This document shows positions 1 through 8,055 of a stretch of DNA of 52,110 nt, piece after piece. The stretch spans positions 1 to 52,110 of the forward strand of contig JAEZJZ010000103.1 of assembly GCA_023436245.1 (NCBI GenBank), in the 5' to 3' direction. The position numbers were made by a program, and so were the translations under genes. The number at the start of each line of letters is the position of its first letter. The first letter of the stretch is position 1. This stretch comes from Bacillota bacterium. GTDB taxonomy: Bacteria > Bacillota > UBA994 > UBA5500. The notes below the pieces were generated by a model, which had not been told where the DNA came from, did no database searches, and saw nothing but the letters and a program-made list of their open reading frames with translations.

Positions 1-1088
1 TCCTTGTAGTGCTTATCCACTTTGTCGAAGGTGATGAACGGCATGGGTGGAATGCCGGAGACGGTCACCGGCGCAGCGTGCTTGGCCTTGATGGCCGCCA
101 GTCCGTCCAGGAATGCCTGACCGCGACTCCAAAGCGACTCCGTCACCTGCTCGCGCTGCAGGATCTCGATGCACTTCAGTGAAGCAGCGATCTCCAAGCT
201 GTTCGGGAAGAAGGTGGAGCTGACAAACACTTCCTTCTCCATCACCTGCATGAACTGCCGCTTGCCCACCAGCGCGCTGATTGGGTAGCCGTTGGCCATC
301 GCCTTGCCGAAGGTGGCGAGATCCGGCACAACGCCGTAGCGTTCCTGAGCGCCGCCCATGGCCACTCTGAACCCGGTGCGGATCTCGTCGAAGACGAGCA
401 CCGCGCCATACTGATCGGCCAAGTCACGCACCGCCTGCAAATAGCCGGCGGGAGGCGGAATCACGTCCTTGGCCGTGGGATGGCCAACCGGCGTGATGAT
501 GATGCAGGCCAGATCATCCTTGCTTGCCTCCAGCTTCTGGCGCAGATCAGGCAGATCGCCGTATTCAAACTCCACTGTCAGGTCGACGATTTCTTGCGGC
601 ACCCCGCCCTTCTGCTCGACACACCAATCGTGCCAACCGTGGTAGCCGCAGCGCAGCACCTTCTTCTTGCCGGTGTATCCTCGGGCTACGCGAATGGCCA
701 TCGTAGTCACGTCAGAACCGGTCTTGGCCAGCACCGCCATTTCAGCGCAGGGAATTAGCTCGATCAGCTTCTGCTGCAGGCGGTTCTGAACCTCCTGGAT
801 GAGCGAGAAGCAGAAACCCTTCTGCATTTGGGCGATCACGGCCTGGTTGATTTCGTCCTCCACGTAGCCTAGAATGATCGGACCATAGGCGCAGAGCATG
901 TCAATGTAATCGTTGCCGTCCGCATCCACGATGTGGCCACCGTAGCCCCGCTCGATGAAGATGGGGTATTCGCCTTCCACGAAGTTATAAGGGCGGCGAA
1001 TCCCCATCATTCCCCCCGGGGTGAGCTCCCGGCCCTCCGCGATCAAGGCCATCGACCGCTCCAGGTTCAGTTTCGGTGCACTATTCAT
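1..1088 (-). CDS. Class III aminotransferase (glutamate-1-semialdehyde aminomutase-like), C-terminus cut by window edge
   Basis: PLP-dependent class III aminotransferase of the glutamate-1-semialdehyde 2,1-aminomutase type. The ATG at 1088 lies inside the end of kamE (8-bp overlap, ATGAATAG), so it is translationally coupled and the last visible gene of the lysine operon. About 362 residues are visible; family members run to about 420-450, so the end is missing. Visible features are the N-terminal TPGG segment, the cofactor-binding DEIRTGFR block and the Schiff-base lysine in FGKAMANG. The standard lysine fermentation pathway needs no aminotransferase after KamDE, so the substrate is unknown: an amino-ketohexanoate or aminobutyrate intermediate is only a guess. 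The family call is firm; the role is inferred from operon position. Confidence 0.85.
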   Translation of the reverse strand, partial: MNSAPKLNLERSMALIAEGRELTPGGMMGIRRPYNFVEGEYPIFIERGYGGHIVDADGNDYIDMLCAYGPIILGYVEDEINQAVIAQMQKGFCFSLIQEVQNRLQQKLIELIPCAEMAVLAKTGSDVTTMAIRVARGYTGKKKVLRCGYHGWHDWCVEQKGGVPQEIVDLTVEFEYGDLPDLRQKLEASKDDLACIIITPVGHPTAKDVIPPPAGYLQAVRDLADQYGAVLVFDEIRTGFRVAMGGAQERYGVVPDLATFGKAMANGYPISALVGKRQFMQVMEKEVFVSSTFFPNSLEIAASLKCIEILQREQVTESLWSRGQAFLDGLAAIKAKHAAPVTVSGIPPMPFITFDKVDKHYK

Positions 1089-1881
1089 TTTCCGGCCCCC
1101 TTCCCAATTTCCGCTTGGCTAACTCCCGCACCATGAACGTGGCCACGTCGTCAGCGAACTTGCCGCTGCCAAACCCGGCATCATAGCCGAGTTCCTTGGC
1201 CAGTTGGTGACTGATTCTGGCTCCTCCACAAATCAGCAGCACGTCCTCTCTGATCCCCTCGGCCTCTACCATCTCCACCAGTTCGGTCAGGTTGCGGATG
1301 TGCACGTCCTTCTGAGTTACCGTCTGGGAGACGAGCAGCACATCAGCCTGCAAAGCGCGTGCCCTGCGCACAAACTCGATGTTCTCGACCTGCGACCCCA
1401 GGTTGTGCGCGCTGAGCATCTCGTAGCGCTCCAAGCCGTAATGCCCGGCGTAGCCCTTCATGTTCATGATCGCGTCGATGCCCACCGTATGGGCATCCGT
1501 TCCGGTGGAGGCTCCGACCACCACCAGTTTGCGACCGAAGTGCTCGCGGATGAACTGATCAGTCTCATCCATGGTCATCGCGTTCTCCAGAAGCGCAGCG
1601 ACCGATATCTCATGGTAGTTGATGCTGTGCTGGAAATCGCCATAAACCACGAAGAAGGTGAAGGTCCTATCCAGGGGCTTGGCCAGAGCCACCACCGGGT
1701 TGAGTAATCCCATGCGGGCAGCCAGCTGCTTGGCGGCCTCCTCTGCTCTGGCACCGTTCTCCACCGGCAGAGTGAAGCTAACCTGCACCTTGCCGTCATT
1801 CATCGTGTCTCCATAGGGACGCAGTTTCGTCAGATCAAGCGTTCGACTGAAACGTTCCCTGTTCACTGCTGAGCTCTTCAC
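1081..1881 (-). CDS. kamE: Lysine 5,6-aminomutase beta subunit, B12-binding
   Basis: Small, adenosylcobalamin-binding subunit of lysine 5,6-aminomutase (D-lysine / beta-lysine 5,6-aminomutase), which moves the terminal amino group to give 3,5-diaminohexanoate. The 266-residue product has the family signature LDLTKLRPYGDTMNDGKVQ near residues 16-34. The base-off B12 motif DAHTVG has its axial His at about 131. A lysine 11 residues later (about 142, in NMKG) matches the spacing known for the PLP Schiff-base lysine of this family. The start is GTG at 1881, overlapping the kamD stop (GTGA), and it is coupled downstream to the aminotransferase. Confidence 0.95.
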   Translation of the reverse strand: MKSSAVNRERFSRTLDLTKLRPYGDTMNDGKVQVSFTLPVENGARAEEAAKQLAARMGLLNPVVALAKPLDRTFTFFVVYGDFQHSINYHEISVAALLENAMTMDETDQFIREHFGRKLVVVGASTGTDAHTVGIDAIMNMKGYAGHYGLERYEMLSAHNLGSQVENIEFVRRARALQADVLLVSQTVTQKDVHIRNLTELVEMVEAEGIREDVLLICGGARISHQLAKELGYDAGFGSGKFADDVATFMVRELAKRKLGRGPENE

Positions 1882-3446
1882 TGCAAATCACCCTTCAGCT
1901 CTTTCCGCATCGTCTCTGCGAACGGGTTCCAATAATCGGCCGCCTTGGCAAAGACACCGTCCAGGCCCTTGCCTCCGTTTTGCGCACGCTTGATGCCGCC
2001 GAAAACGCCATTAGCCAGGGCCGTGAACAGGCCGTCTTCAACAATCTCGAGCAACAGGGCGTTCGCTCCGGCGAGCACCTCTGCCGCCCGCTTGGCCATC
2101 ACTCCGTCCGGCCGGAAGCAGATTTCGTCACCCAAGCTGTGCATCGCCTGGAAGATGTAGCTGGCGTTCTCGATGGAGATGGCCCGGTCGGACATGAACG
2201 GGGTGTGGATGGCTTCGGTCAGCATCCCCAGGAGATGAATGCGTTGTCCGGTTAGAGCCGTGACCATGTTGAACAAGGCATTCTGTACATTGCCCATGAA
2301 GATATCTCCGGTCATGTACTTGGTGGGAGGCATGTACTTCAAGGGCGCCCGCGGGAAGATCTCGCGCGCCATCTGTGCCTGCGCCAACTCATAGACGAAG
2401 CTATCCTGCACTTTGGGGGAAATCTCGAAGGCATGACCGAGTCCAATTAGCTCGTCCGGCAGACCAGCCCTCTGGGCTAACTGCTCATTGATGAACTGGG
2501 AGGCCAGCACCGTGTGGGCTTCCTCCAGGGCGTCGGCAGTGGTCAGATAATTATCTTCCCCCGTGTTGATGATGATTCCGGCATAGGCGTTGATGATGCG
2601 GGAGAAGTACTGGTCGATCAGGGTACGCTGCATGTTGATATCCCGAAAGAGGATGCCATAGAGAGCATCATTCAGCATCATGTCCAGCCGCTCGAACGCG
2701 CCCATGGCAGCAATCTCCGGCATGCAGAGACCAGAGCAATAGTTGCAGAGTCGAATGTAGCGCCTCTGCTCCGCACCCACTTCGTCCAGCGCCTGTCGCA
2801 TGATGCGGAAGTTCTCCTGGGTGGCGTAGGTGCCGCCAAACCCCTCATGCGTCTCCCCATAGGGAACATAGTCAAGCAGGCTCTGGCCGGTGGTGCGGAT
2901 GACGGCGATTACGTCGGCACCCTGCCTGGCGGCAGCCACCGCCTGCACCACATCTTCGCGGATGTTGCCCGTGGCCACGATCACATAGAGCAACGCGCCC
3001 GGCTTATCGCCATAGGCACTCAAGTAGTCCTGCCGCTGTTCTCGGTTGGCCCTGATTCTTTGCAGACTGACAGACACCTGCGTTTGCAGCGCCCGCTGCA
3101 CCTTTGACTGATCGAATGCAGGCAACTCAGCGAAGTCAAAGGCAGCGTCCGCAATCTGCTCGGCCACCGCCTGCGCGGATAGTCCGGTGGATAGCATCGC
3201 CCGGCCGAAGAAGCTGGCCGCTCCCTGCGTCAACAGGTCGTGCTCATGCAGCGCCTCGATCACCAGGTTGGGGAGTGGCACATCGTGCTGGTCAACGCCA
3301 TCCACCCCCAACAGGCGGCAGACGGTGCGCTCGACCGCCACGGTGCTGTTCCGATCAATGAACTGCTGGACCTGGTCACTGATTAAGCTGGCACTTTGGC
3401 GACAGGCCTTGACCAACGACTCGTCGATACTCAACTTGTTCGTCAT
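1878..3446 (-). CDS. kamD: Lysine 5,6-aminomutase alpha subunit
   Basis: Large catalytic subunit of B12/PLP-dependent lysine 5,6-aminomutase; it forms the complex with KamE. At 522 residues it is full length for the family. ATG at 3446 is preceded by an AAAGGTGA ribosome site. The start lies inside the 3' end of the upstream reactivase gene, giving a 71-bp out-of-frame overlap, and the stop overlaps the kamE GTG. Conserved-looking stretches include ATGNIREDVVQAV (TIM-barrel core) and PPTKYMTGDIF. Substrate and partner follow from family membership and the kamE neighbour. Confidence 0.95.
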   Translation of the reverse strand: MTNKLSIDESLVKACRQSASLISDQVQQFIDRNSTVAVERTVCRLLGVDGVDQHDVPLPNLVIEALHEHDLLTQGAASFFGRAMLSTGLSAQAVAEQIADAAFDFAELPAFDQSKVQRALQTQVSVSLQRIRANREQRQDYLSAYGDKPGALLYVIVATGNIREDVVQAVAAARQGADVIAVIRTTGQSLLDYVPYGETHEGFGGTYATQENFRIMRQALDEVGAEQRRYIRLCNYCSGLCMPEIAAMGAFERLDMMLNDALYGILFRDINMQRTLIDQYFSRIINAYAGIIINTGEDNYLTTADALEEAHTVLASQFINEQLAQRAGLPDELIGLGHAFEISPKVQDSFVYELAQAQMAREIFPRAPLKYMPPTKYMTGDIFMGNVQNALFNMVTALTGQRIHLLGMLTEAIHTPFMSDRAISIENASYIFQAMHSLGDEICFRPDGVMAKRAAEVLAGANALLLEIVEDGLFTALANGVFGGIKRAQNGGKGLDGVFAKAADYWNPFAETMRKELKGDLQ

Positions 3447-4386
3447 CTCGTTTCACCTTTTCGTACATGATGTTGTAGACCGGCAAAGAGGTCGCCTGCT
3501 GCATCGCCTGCAGAAAGTCGGCGTCGTCAAACCAGGGGCCGTAAGGGGACATGGGATTGATGGTCACCGCCACCGGGTTCACCTGTTTCCGCACCAGAAT
3601 GGCGCCGCCGCGTCGCCTGAACTTGGAGTGAGCCTTGGGGCTGATGAAGATCGCCGTCGCATCCTTCACCAACACCACCGGCCGCTCGCTATTGCTTCGC
3701 GCGGAAACGGCCTCCAAATCCCGGTCGGTCAGTGCCCCGCGGAAGATGAAGTGTGGGATTCCGTCGACTGACTGCTCGCAGAAGACCTGGTGCGCTGGAC
3801 AGCTCGGAAGCTTGGGGCCCAGGGGCAAGGTCAGCAGCTCAATCAGGTGGCGGGCCCGCTTGACCACTTGCCGCATTTCGGTGGACATGGCAGCCCCGAC
3901 CGCTAAGATAGCACCGTCGGCATGGCTGGCGAAGGAAAGCCGTCCAGCCGCGCCATCGATGATCACCTTCTGGCAGCCAAACTGCCGCAACAGCTCGCCC
4001 ACCTGCTGCACCTGGCTGGAGATGGCCGGCCCGGAGACCTCCAGGTAACCAGTCGAGAGCCCCCGCACCACTTGGACCTCGCCCAAGTTGGTGCTGATGC
4101 CGGTATGGTGGAGCAGCTCATATGCGACTTCCGTCCGCTGCAGGCAATCGCTGGTGGTAGCAGCCAGCATGCCCGGGCGCACGGTAATCCGTGGCTTCGG
4201 CAGCAGCGTAATCGCGTCCGTCTCCTCTCCGTCGTAGCCGATAGAGGTGATACCCAGGGTAAGATCGGGGTAGTAGTAGTCCAACAGATAGTTCAGGACG
4301 GTCGTCTTGCCGGCGTTCTTGCAGAGGCCGATGGTGGCGATCGTCTGGCAGGCGGCAAGACAATCCGCCAGGCGCGGACTAGGCAT
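3376..4386 (-). CDS. kamB: KamB-like P-loop protein, probable lysine 5,6-aminomutase reactivase subunit
   Basis: P-loop NTPase of 336 residues. The Walker A motif GLCKNAGKTT lies at residues 20-29, followed by a GYDGEETDA segment. It sits between kamA and kamD, where KamB proteins occur in lysine fermentation operons. Family knowledge as I recall it: KamB with the MutS-like ATPase KamC restores inactivated lysine 5,6-aminomutase by cofactor exchange. No kamC is visible in this window. ATG at 4386 overlaps the kamA stop by 8 bp (ATGCCTAG), and the C-terminus overlaps kamD by 71 bp, long for a bacterial overlap. The fold call is strong; the KamB name is from memory and context. Confidence 0.78.
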   Translation of the reverse strand: MPSPRLADCLAACQTIATIGLCKNAGKTTVLNYLLDYYYPDLTLGITSIGYDGEETDAITLLPKPRITVRPGMLAATTSDCLQRTEVAYELLHHTGISTNLGEVQVVRGLSTGYLEVSGPAISSQVQQVGELLRQFGCQKVIIDGAAGRLSFASHADGAILAVGAAMSTEMRQVVKRARHLIELLTLPLGPKLPSCPAHQVFCEQSVDGIPHFIFRGALTDRDLEAVSARSNSERPVVLVKDATAIFISPKAHSKFRRRGGAILVRKQVNPVAVTINPMSPYGPWFDDADFLQAMQQATSLPVYNIMYEKVKRDDEQVEYRRVVGQGLSPKCQLNQ

Positions 4387-5620
4387 GGCCGTTACGCTTG
4401 TTGCGCTTCAACCCCTTCGGCTCGATGGTCACGCCCTGCCCGTTCAGCAAGCCAGCTACACCGTCCAGGACGGTGCCTCGCTCATCGTGTGTCTGGTTGA
4501 AAGAGTAGTAGTCCGGCTCGGTATAGGTGCTGATCATGCCTTCATAGTTGCGCAACACGATGCGCTGATAGCCCTGGCTGATGATGTAGTTCGGCATCGC
4601 CGGAATCTTGCCGCCTCCGCCCGGTGCGTCGATCACATAGGTCGGTACGCAGAAGCCGGAGGTATGGCCGCGCAAGCCTTCGATAATCTCCAGGCCGACT
4701 GCCACCGGGGTGCGGAAGTGTGAAATGCCGACAGACAGGTCGCATTGGTAGAGGTAATATGGCCGCACGCGCATCTTCACCAACTCATGCACCAACTGCT
4801 TCATGATCGCGATCTTGTCGTTGATCCCGGCCAAGAGCACTGACTGATTGCCCAGGGGAATGCCGGCGTTGGCCAAGCGGTTGCAGGCCTCCTTGGATTC
4901 GGCCGTGATTTCGCTCGGATGGCTGAAATGAGTGTTCAGCCAAAGCGGATGATACTTGGCCAGCATGGCCGTTAGCTCCGGAGTGATGCGCTGCGGCATC
5001 ACCACCGGCACCCGGGTGCCGAGGCGAATCACTTCCACATGTTCGATGACATGCAGCCGCGCCAGGATGTACTCCAGCTTTTCATCGGAAAGCAGCAGCG
5101 GATCTCCGCCGGAGATGAGCACATCCCGCACTTCCGGCGTCTGCTCGATATACTGCAGGCACTGCTCGATCTTTTCCGCCGGCACGGCGCAATCGTGCTG
5201 GCCGGCAAAGCGGCGCCTAGTGCAATAGCGGCAGTACATGGAACACTGGTCGGTGACCAAAAAGAGCACCCGGTCCGGATAGCGGTGAGTCAGCCCAGGA
5301 GTAGGCGAATCGCCGTCCTCGTGCAAAGGGTCATCGATATCATCGGGGTGCCTAACTAGTTCATTCAAGGTGGGCACCGATTGTTTGCGGATGGCATCGT
5401 TCGGATCATCCACATCGATCAGCGAAAGATAGTAGGGGGTGATGGCCATGCGCAGCACATCCAGGCAATTGTTGATCGCCTGCTTTTCCTCTGCCGAGAG
5501 GTAGATGTGTTTCTCCAACTCCTCCACATCCGTAATCCGGTGGGAGACCTGCCAGTGCCAATCATTCCACTGTTCATCGGTCACATCCGGAAACATGGTC
5601 GCGCGCCGACTAAAGTTCAT
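4379..5620 (-). CDS. kamA: Lysine 2,3-aminomutase (radical SAM)
   Basis: Radical-SAM, PLP-dependent enzyme converting L-lysine to L-beta-lysine, the first step of lysine fermentation. The radical-SAM cysteines are in CSMYCRYC (residues 126, 130, 133). The glycine-rich DAPGGGGKIP carries the PLP lysine, and RHPDDIDDPLHEDGDSP is typical of KamA. The frame stays open upstream to 5755, but ATG at 5620 has a TGGAGGTG ribosome site and gives 413 residues, the normal KamA length; earlier starts would run into kdd. It lies 40 bp after kdd and overlaps the reactivase gene downstream. Confidence 0.96.
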   Translation of the reverse strand: MNFSRRATMFPDVTDEQWNDWHWQVSHRITDVEELEKHIYLSAEEKQAINNCLDVLRMAITPYYLSLIDVDDPNDAIRKQSVPTLNELVRHPDDIDDPLHEDGDSPTPGLTHRYPDRVLFLVTDQCSMYCRYCTRRRFAGQHDCAVPAEKIEQCLQYIEQTPEVRDVLISGGDPLLLSDEKLEYILARLHVIEHVEVIRLGTRVPVVMPQRITPELTAMLAKYHPLWLNTHFSHPSEITAESKEACNRLANAGIPLGNQSVLLAGINDKIAIMKQLVHELVKMRVRPYYLYQCDLSVGISHFRTPVAVGLEIIEGLRGHTSGFCVPTYVIDAPGGGGKIPAMPNYIISQGYQRIVLRNYEGMISTYTEPDYYSFNQTHDERGTVLDGVAGLLNGQGVTIEPKGLKRNKRNGHA

Positions 5621-5660
5621 CTCATGCACCTCCAACAACACGCCAGTGTTGCTATGTTGC

Positions 5661-6701
5661 TTACCTAACATAGATGCGCTCATAGAGTACTCGCAGGTCG
5701 CTGTTCTCACGCAACTCAGCCAGGGTGATGGCCGCGTGGTCTTTGGTATAGCCATTGCCCATGATCATGGTCACGTCCTTGCCGACCCCCTCCGCCCCGA
5801 GAGCTGCCCGGGTGAAGCTGGTGGCCATGGAGAAGAAGTAGCAGATGCCGCCATCCCTGACCGGCAGAATGGTGGACATCTCCGTGTCCGGCACATTCAC
5901 GCAGTTGATGGCCAGGTCGCATTCGCGGCCACCGGTCAACTTCAGCACCTCGGAATAGACAGACATGCCGTCCGTGGCGTCGCCCACGATGTAGTCGTGG
6001 CAGAGGCCGAGTGATTGCAGCTGCCGCTGCGACTCTGACGTGCGCACCAGCCCGATCACCTGTCCGGTCGGTCCGACCCGCTTCATCGCCTCGTAGCAGC
6101 AGAGCATGCCGGACTTGCCGCTGGCGCCGATGATCAGCACCCGGTCACCCGGCCGCACCAGCTTGGCCGTCTGCGCCGGGGCACCGGCCACGTCCAGGGC
6201 GGCTAGGGCCAACCCTTCGGACATGTCCGAAGGCAGCTTGGCATAGAGACCGCTCTCAAACAAGATGGCCTGGCCGACGATCTCCACCCGGTCTATGTCC
6301 AGATGGATGCGCCGAATGCTCTCAATGCGGAGCGGCGTGAGGGACAGCGAAACGAGGGTGGCGATGTCATCCCCCACAGCTAGGTCAATCTTGCCGGCCA
6401 GCTTGGGGCCGATAGCCGCCACCGTGCCGATCAGCATTCCACCCGACCCGGTGACCGGATTCTGCATCTTCCCCCGTTGCTTGACGATGTCCATGATTGC
6501 CTGCCCGATGGCCGCGGCGTCGTTGCCGTCAGCCTGCTTCAACTGGGTGAAGCTCGCCGAGTCGATGTTCAGCGCCCTGACGTCGATCAGGATCTCATTG
6601 TCGTAGATGGTCATCTGGTTATCGATCACCAGCGCCGCCTGGGGTAGCACCCCCTGGGGCTCGATCACCCGATGACTGCCGTATTTGCATCCCTCTTTCA
6701 T
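5661..6701 (-). CDS. kdd: L-erythro-3,5-diaminohexanoate dehydrogenase
   Basis: NAD(P)-dependent enzyme that oxidatively deaminates 3,5-diaminohexanoate to 3-keto-5-aminohexanoate, the step after lysine 5,6-aminomutase. The 346 residues have the Kdd N-terminus (SHRVIEPQGVLPQAA) and a Rossmann segment VLIIGASGKSGMLCCYEAM around residue 190. A NPVTGSGGMLIG stretch precedes it. ATG at 6701 overlaps the kce stop (ATGA), so kce and kdd are translationally coupled, as expected for consecutive steps. Confidence 0.94.
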   Translation of the reverse strand: MKEGCKYGSHRVIEPQGVLPQAALVIDNQMTIYDNEILIDVRALNIDSASFTQLKQADGNDAAAIGQAIMDIVKQRGKMQNPVTGSGGMLIGTVAAIGPKLAGKIDLAVGDDIATLVSLSLTPLRIESIRRIHLDIDRVEIVGQAILFESGLYAKLPSDMSEGLALAALDVAGAPAQTAKLVRPGDRVLIIGASGKSGMLCCYEAMKRVGPTGQVIGLVRTSESQRQLQSLGLCHDYIVGDATDGMSVYSEVLKLTGGRECDLAINCVNVPDTEMSTILPVRDGGICYFFSMATSFTRAALGAEGVGKDVTMIMGNGYTKDHAAITLAELRENSDLRVLYERIYVR

Positions 6702-7534
6702 TGCGTCAGTTGCCCCTTCCCTATCTGCAATAGTGCCCGGGCCTCGCTCGGGCTGGCTATCTCCCGGCCCAGCAATCTCGCGATGCTGACCGCCTTTTCC
6801 ACCAATTCTCCGTTAGACTCGGCCAGGCGCTTCGGCTGCAAGTAGATGTTGTCCTCAAACCCCACCCGCGCGTGTCCGCCGGCCACTGCGGCCAAGGCCA
6901 CCAGGTTGAACTGGGCACGACCGATGCCAGTGGCGGTGTAGGTTGCGCCCGGCGGCAGGCTCTCCACCAGAAAAGAAAACTCGCGCAGACTGGCACCGAT
7001 GCCGCCGCGCACACCCATCACCAGGTTGAAGTGCAGGGGCGCGACGATGATCCCCTTCCTGACCAGGTGGTGCACCGTGTTGATCATGCTCTGATCAAAC
7101 ACTTCCAACTCCGGCTTCACCCCAGCCTGTTGCATGGCCGCGGCGAAGGCGATGATCGTGTTTTCGGTGTTGACGAAGATCGCATCCCCGCCGAAGTTAA
7201 GAGTTCCGCAGTCCAGGGTGGCCATCTCCGGGTGAAGCGTTAGGGGCTGCAGCCGCTCTGCGTTGCTCATGCCGGCTGCCCCCCCGGTGGAGGGCTGAAT
7301 AATCACCTCCGGGCATTCTGCCCGAATGGCCTGCATGCAGGCAGCGAAGCGTTCTGCGCTTTGGGTGGGCGTGCCATCGTCCTCTCGCACATGCAAGTGG
7401 ATGATGCTGGCCCCCTGCTCGCAGGCTCGCCTCGCCTCCGCCGCGATCTCGCGCACGGTGTAAGGCACATTAGGGTTCTGCTCTTTGGTCACCTCGGCCC
7501 CGCAGATGGCCGCAGTGATGATCATTTTGTCCAT
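6698..7534 (-). CDS. kce: 3-keto-5-aminohexanoate cleavage enzyme (BKACE family)
   Basis: Zinc-dependent beta-keto acid cleavage enzyme; with acetyl-CoA it converts 3-keto-5-aminohexanoate to 3-aminobutyryl-CoA and acetoacetate. The 278 residues include the metal site IIHLHVRED (about residues 44-52), QPSTGG, and the late GHARVGFEDNIYL block typical of the family. ATG at 7534 follows AGGAGG with 6-nt spacing. It is the first gene of the operon, directly behind the lysine riboswitch. The next pathway genes (3-aminobutyryl-CoA ammonia-lyase, acetoacetate CoA-transferase) are not in the window. Confidence 0.95.
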   Translation of the reverse strand: MDKMIITAAICGAEVTKEQNPNVPYTVREIAAEARRACEQGASIIHLHVREDDGTPTQSAERFAACMQAIRAECPEVIIQPSTGGAAGMSNAERLQPLTLHPEMATLDCGTLNFGGDAIFVNTENTIIAFAAAMQQAGVKPELEVFDQSMINTVHHLVRKGIIVAPLHFNLVMGVRGGIGASLREFSFLVESLPPGATYTATGIGRAQFNLVALAAVAGGHARVGFEDNIYLQPKRLAESNGELVEKAVSIARLLGREIASPSEARALLQIGKGQLTQ

Positions 7535-7561
7535 GCAATGCCCTCCTTGTTTCGTTCAAAC

Positions 7562-7600
7562 TAAAAGAGCCATCTCAATTCGCAAGAATTGAAATAGCTC
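7562..7600 (-). terminator. Intrinsic terminator / riboswitch expression platform
   Basis: On the minus strand a 15-bp stem (arms 7600-7586 and 7581-7567, G-U pairs allowed) closes a TTGC loop and is followed by TTTTAGTTT. Its 5' arm begins GAGCTATTTC and therefore contains CTATTT (7597-7592), which is also the 3' strand of the aptamer P1 helix. The two structures are mutually exclusive over the lower part of the stem. The short U tract makes the terminator moderate rather than strong. Confidence 0.8.
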
Positions 7601-7765
7601 GGTGCAAATCTCTTTGCAACAGTCAGTCGGAGTTGCTCCGGCTAACCAAGTGATAAGCGCTGGCTCTGCTTATACTTTCGGCGGATAAAGCCTTCCCCCA
7701 CAGCCTCAGTCAACCAGAACTTAACATCCATAGGGTACCCTCATATCCGCGCCTCTATTTAATGC
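7592..7765 (-). ncRNA. Lysine riboswitch (L-box) leading the lysine degradation operon
   Basis: Read on the minus strand, the leader carries the L-box landmarks in order: ATAGAGGCGCGG, then GGGGGAAGG, then CCGCCGAAAG, then ACTTGGTTAGCCGGAGC, then ACTGTTGCAAAG and a closing CACCGAGCTATTT. P1 forms between AAATAG (7760-7755) and CTATTT (7597-7592). The order and spacing match the aptamer familiar from lysC leaders of Firmicutes. It lies about 60 nt upstream of kce, so it should sense lysine, the substrate of the pathway it controls. Confidence 0.92.
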
Positions 7766-7814
7766 AAATCCCTATTTAACTGTCGCTGAATTTGGAATTT
7801 TACCTCTAGATCAA

Positions 7815-7842
7815 GCTATCATAAGATTATTAGCAATGTCAA
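7815..7842 (-). promoter_or_regulatory. Candidate promoter of the lysine operon
   Basis: A perfect TTGACA box is at 7842-7837 on the minus strand, about 75 nt before the riboswitch. No good -10 hexamer sits at 16-18 nt; an AT-rich CTTATGATAGC stretch is the best nearby. The position is right for transcription entering the aptamer, but the start site is uncertain. Confidence 0.4.
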
Positions 7843-7956
7843 GATGATCCATTCGGCTTTCGGGTGGTGCCAATCAGGTCCGCGCTGCACGCACACATGA
7901 GTGCCCTGCACGGTGTCTCTGCAAGCGGTGTGCTCCCATGTCCCGAGCGCTCGTAG

Positions 7957-7976
7957 GGGTCGCATGTATGCGACCC
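7957..7976. repeat. 20-bp palindromic repeat, copy 1
   Basis: GGGTCGCATGTATGCGACCC, near-perfect palindrome preceded by TCGTAG. It is the same element as copies at 15203, 15383, 15433, 52039 and 52089. It lies between the lysine operon and the divergent amidase gene. Confidence 0.85.
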
Positions 7977-8055
7977 GCTCGTCCAAGGGAGCAAAGGAAT
8001 CCCGGGCAGTCGCAGAGAATGTCTGACAAACACCAACAGTATGAGGGGGATAAGG

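Noticed and set aside
1204..1707. Plus-strand frames across the kam operon
   Set aside because: They are antisense shadows of kamE, kamD, kamA and kdd, whose families and motifs are clear.
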